The notes under the pieces: generated by a model
Told to the model about the DNA's origin: nothing
Databases searched by the model: none
Seen by the model: only the letters and a program-made list of their open reading frames with translations
Source: Acidobacteriaceae bacterium
Lineage (GTDB): Bacteria; Acidobacteriota; Terriglobia; Terriglobales; SbA1
Assembly: GCA_003156615.1 (NCBI GenBank)
Contig: PMHI01000780.1
Coordinates: forward strand, 6,411 to 13,803
Direction of reading: 5' to 3'
Length of the DNA: 7,393 nucleotides
Position numbers and translations under genes: made by a program
Part shown: piece after piece, positions 6,811 through 7,393 of the stretch
Position numbering within the stretch: position 1 is the first letter of the stretch
Layout: the number at the start of each line of letters is the position of its first letter

Positions 6811-7137
6811 ATGGCTCGTCTTCTATCGTTGTATGAGAGAATCCGTAACTGGTTCTTGGTGCTGATCGGACTTCTGATCGGCGTCCAGGCTGGTGTTCAA
6901 CCGACAAACGCGTCTACCACCAGCAAGCCCCCGGCGGCGATCCCGGAGAGGTTGGCCGCAGTCCGAAGCCGCATGCAGGAGCTTCAGCAGAACCCTGCGC
7001 TGGATGAGAAGAAGAGCGATAAGGGCGACCCGACCCTCATTGCCCAATGGGGCAATCGTTGGGCTAACTGGAACAACTGGGGAAATTGGAACAATTGGGT
7101 GTCCTGGAACAACTGGGCAAACTGGGGCAATTACTAA
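6811..7137 (+). CDS. Cyclophane RiPP precursor, GrrA/OscA-like, with W-x-N repeat core (108 aa)
   Basis: Substrate peptide for the radical SAM enzyme encoded next door. ATG 6811 is preferred because GGAGGA (6802-6807) sits just ahead of it; an ATG at 6787 has no such site. Residues 1-12 are basic and 13-29 hydrophobic (WFLVLIGLLIGVQAG), resembling a signal or anchor. A Thr/Ser/Pro linker, an amphipathic leader helix (ERLAAVRSRMQELQ, about 46-59) and an acidic/lysine stretch follow. The core, residues 80-108, is W-G-N, R, W-A-N, W-N-N, W-G-N, W-N-N, W-V-S, W-N-N, W-A-N, W-G-N, Y. Nine Trp start nine triads, eight being W-x-N. Known three-residue cyclophane-forming enzymes join an aromatic ring to the third residue of such aromatic-x-Asn triads. 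Asn and Gly codons vary between units, implying selection on protein sequence. Assignment to the Grr type rests on the neighbour; glycine-rich repeats are absent. Confidence 0.85.
   Translation: MARLLSLYERIRNWFLVLIGLLIGVQAGVQPTNASTTSKPPAAIPERLAAVRSRMQELQQNPALDEKKSDKGDPTLIAQWGNRWANWNNWGNWNNWVSWNNWANWGNY
7048..7134 (+). repeat. 9-bp codon-phased repeat encoding the W-x-N core
   Basis: From 7060 every 9 bp begins with TGG and is followed by x-Asn codons, except TGG GTG TCC (W96-V97-S98). One extra codon (CGT, Arg83) offsets the first unit from the rest. AAC/AAT and GGA/GGC alternate between units, so the array is not a fresh DNA duplication. Confidence 0.8.
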
Positions 7138-7310
7138 AGGTTTGGCTGGATGTCGGACCTTGTCCGCTGGTGCCAGTCGCCCCGATCAGGGGTTAATCAG
7201 TAAGACTGTCAAGCTGCAACTAAGGTTTGGCTGGAGGTCAGGCTTTGTCCGCAGGTGTAATTAGTGGCCCCAATCAGGAGTCAGGCAGCAAAACTGTCCA
7301 ACTGCTCGTC
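7138..7310 (+). repeat. Tandem duplicate of the maturase ribosome-binding site and 5' codons
   Basis: A segment of about 85 bp occurs twice in tandem: 7138-7220 and 7223-7308. AAGGTTTGGCTGGA opens both, the TTG start lies 85 bp apart (7160 and 7245), and ACTGTC lies 88 bp apart, so the second copy has one extra codon. By eye identity is near 80%. Copy 1 would read LSAGASRPDQGLISKTVKL and copy 2 LSAGVISGPNQESGSKTVQL, so frame and motif are preserved. In copy 1 the Shine-Dalgarno is degraded to GGATG, and its frame runs out of the maturase phase to a TAG at 7262-7264. The duplicate is probably a relic, though a short translated upstream peptide is possible. Confidence 0.75.
7233..7247 (+). promoter_or_regulatory. 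Ribosome-binding site fixing the TTG start of the maturase
   Basis: GGAGG (7233-7237) lies 7 nt before TTG 7245. The frame is closed by TAA at 7221-7223, no in-frame ATG occurs before the Cys motif, and the other TTG (7227) lacks a good site, so TTG 7245 is the best start. Confidence 0.65.
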
Positions 7311-7393
7311 CTGCAGCCGACGCCTTTTTGCAACATCGACTGCGATTACTGCTATCTTGCCAACCGCCTGAGCACCAAGAAAATGTTACCCGC
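7245..7393 (+). CDS. grrM: Radical SAM/SPASM cyclophane-forming maturase, GrrM/OscB type (5' partial)
   Basis: Only the first 49 codons are inside the window. From TTG 7245 the product starts MSAGVISGPNQESGSKTVQL, followed by LVLQPTPFCNIDCDYCYLA. Cys29, Cys33 and Cys36 form the CxxxCxxC site that binds the [4Fe-4S] cluster used to cleave S-adenosylmethionine, and Tyr37 follows as in most radical SAM enzymes. The LQPTPFCN-x-x-C-x-YCYL context is what I recall of GRRM-system radical SAM/SPASM maturases. These install aromatic-ring-to-side-chain cyclophanes in their neighbouring peptide in the cytoplasm. A SPASM domain with auxiliary clusters would be expected beyond the edge and cannot be seen. 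It lies 107 nt after the precursor stop on the same strand, separated by a duplicated 5' segment, so co-transcription is likely. Other SPASM peptide maturases are the main alternative. Confidence 0.85.
   Translation, partial: MSAGVISGPNQESGSKTVQLLVLQPTPFCNIDCDYCYLANRLSTKKMLP

Noticed and set aside
6893..7264. A 123-codon plus-strand frame overlapping the precursor
   Set aside because: It is out of phase with the W-x-N core, which is clearly the selected frame. Its tail is only the degenerate duplicate of the maturase start.

Overview
The window most resembles a chromosomal segment of an Acidobacteriota (Terriglobia-type) bacterium. The pointers are a moderately high GC content, a very long multi-SLBB polysaccharide-export protein, secreted proteins of unknown function, and no plasmid or phage genes. 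This is an inference from gene style; no rRNA or marker gene is present.

Layout. Positions 1-2117 (about 2.1 kb) hold no convincing conserved gene. They contain a nested inverted-repeat element (113-289), two diverged copies of one coding-like segment that look like gene remnants (829-1113 and about 1198-1318), a possible small membrane-protein ORF on the minus strand (1393-1557), a hairpin followed by a T-run (1636-1671), and a near-consensus sigma-70 promoter (TTGTCA, 17 bp, TATAAT, 1779-1807). The promoter feeds an approximately 300-nt leader with inverted repeats in front of the large gene.

Positions 2118-5816 encode a 1232-residue protein with a Poly_export-type entry motif and seven SLBB-like repeats, expected to act in outer-membrane polysaccharide export. 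A short gap (5817-6142) with a TTGACA promoter element follows.

Positions 6143-7393 look like a RiPP operon cut by the window edge. It contains a 209-residue secreted protein of unknown function (6143-6772) and a 108-residue precursor (6811-7137). The precursor C-terminus is nine contiguous W-x-x triads, eight of them W-x-N, ending in Tyr. The 5' end of a radical SAM maturase of GrrM/OscB type follows (7245 to the end, CxxxCxxC motif present). Enzymes of this type are known to make three-residue cyclophanes on aromatic-x-Asn motifs, so the precursor is a strong candidate for an unusually dense poly-cyclophane peptide. Between precursor and maturase lies a degenerate tandem duplicate of the maturase's own ribosome-binding site and first codons.

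The RiPP cassette is the most interesting system here. The contiguous W-x-N core without glycine spacers and the duplicated maturase start are its distinctive traits.
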